Part shown: positions 63,866-64,000 of the stretch, one piece after another
Layout of the letters: every line of letters begins with the position of its first letter
Numbering within the stretch: position 1 is the stretch's first letter
Source of the DNA: Dehalococcoidales bacterium
Lineage (GTDB): Bacteria > Chloroflexota > Dehalococcoidia > Dehalococcoidales > UBA5760
Reading direction: 5' to 3'
NCBI GenBank assembly: GCA_028716225.1
Contig: JAQUQE010000009.1
Span: 1-64,000, forward strand
Length of the DNA stretch: 64,000 nt
The notes under the pieces: model-generated
The model's input: the letters and a program-made list of their open reading frames with translations, nothing else
The model's database searches: none
Told to the model about the DNA's origin: nothing
Translations under genes and position numbers: made by a program

Positions 63866-64000
63866 CTAATATTTCGCGAAGTTATAGATGAATGACACAT
63901 AACATAGAGGTAACGCGACACCCCCGTTTACAACCACCTGAACATTACCGAGAAACTCCAGATCCGGCTTGATAAAATCCATGGTCGAAATGCACTCCCC
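63866..64000 (-). CDS. Partial gene at the right edge
   Basis: The last 44 residues of a leftward frame are visible, ending FIYNFAKY before a TAG. The start is beyond the window. Strand-rich; likely another structural protein. Confidence 0.55.
   Translation of the reverse strand, partial: GECISTMDFIKPDLEFLGNVQVVVNGGVALPLCYVSFIYNFAKY

Noticed and set aside
1..64000. Archaeal virus or Borg-like archaeal element
   Set aside because: Prenyltransferase and dockerin genes could suggest archaea, but promoters are bacterial sigma70 type, the clamp and clamp loader are bacterial DnaN/DnaX types, and Shine-Dalgarno spacing is bacterial.

Overview
The window looks like part of a large bacteriophage genome, or of a phage-like extrachromosomal element, with a bacterial host. 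Evidence for a virus is the dense packing of small genes with ATGA/GTGA overlaps, private copies of replication and nucleotide genes (sliding clamp, clamp-loader subunit, thyX, HAD-MazG fusion), two DNA methyltransferases, homing endonucleases, an intein, one initiator-like tRNA, and a long run of repetitive surface or tail-appendage proteins. Evidence for a bacterial host is strong Shine-Dalgarno sequences and sigma70-type promoters (one exact TTGACA-N17-TATAAT). No terminase, portal, major capsid or tape-measure gene is recognisable, so virus against plasmid is not settled here. The host phylum cannot be fixed; dockerin, PKD and cohesin-like domains would fit Chloroflexota among others.

Layout. 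(1) 1-18,151 is read leftward. It starts with the end of the appendage block (Ig-like repeat protein and small proline/tryptophan proteins), then carries a lipid/isoprenoid-like set (SDR, type III polyketide synthase, UbiA prenyltransferase, phytol/dolichol-kinase-like protein) in which three Vsr-like homing endonucleases are interlocked with three of the four lipid genes. The same block has dnaN, an ASCH protein, a DUF5131 protein, a VRR-NUC nuclease, a J-domain protein, a TnpB element, an Mrp-like ATPase and a permuted NlpC/P60-like protein. (2) 18,177-18,249 is a divergent promoter region with two identical 13-bp operators in mirror orientation. (3) 18,253-31,549 is read rightward: a winged-helix protein, a long coiled coil, the clamp-loader subunit, a P-loop ATPase, a GIY-YIG protein, many small zinc-finger-like proteins and an ArdC-zincin-GNAT fusion. 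(4) 31,506-64,000 is read leftward, convergent with the previous block. It holds an initiator-like tRNA; a cluster of proteins sharing a PLYPHVP tag; a secreted cohesin/PKD/dockerin protein; a ferritin-like protein; a methyltransferase interrupted by an amber codon; an integrase; an m5C methyltransferase; a structured-RNA candidate; a radical SAM protein; an intein-split AAA+ ATPase; thyX; small membrane proteins; a regulator with a near-leaderless transcript; and then the appendage genes, many starting with a GPPLP...WPW tag.

The most unusual features are the two sets of short peptide tags shared by otherwise unrelated proteins, the lipid-like set with an endonuclease overlapping three of its four genes, the amber-interrupted methyltransferase, and the promoter-driven structured RNA at 45.0-45.1 kb. 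About fifteen genes of 25-59 codons were read directly from the sequence and are listed.
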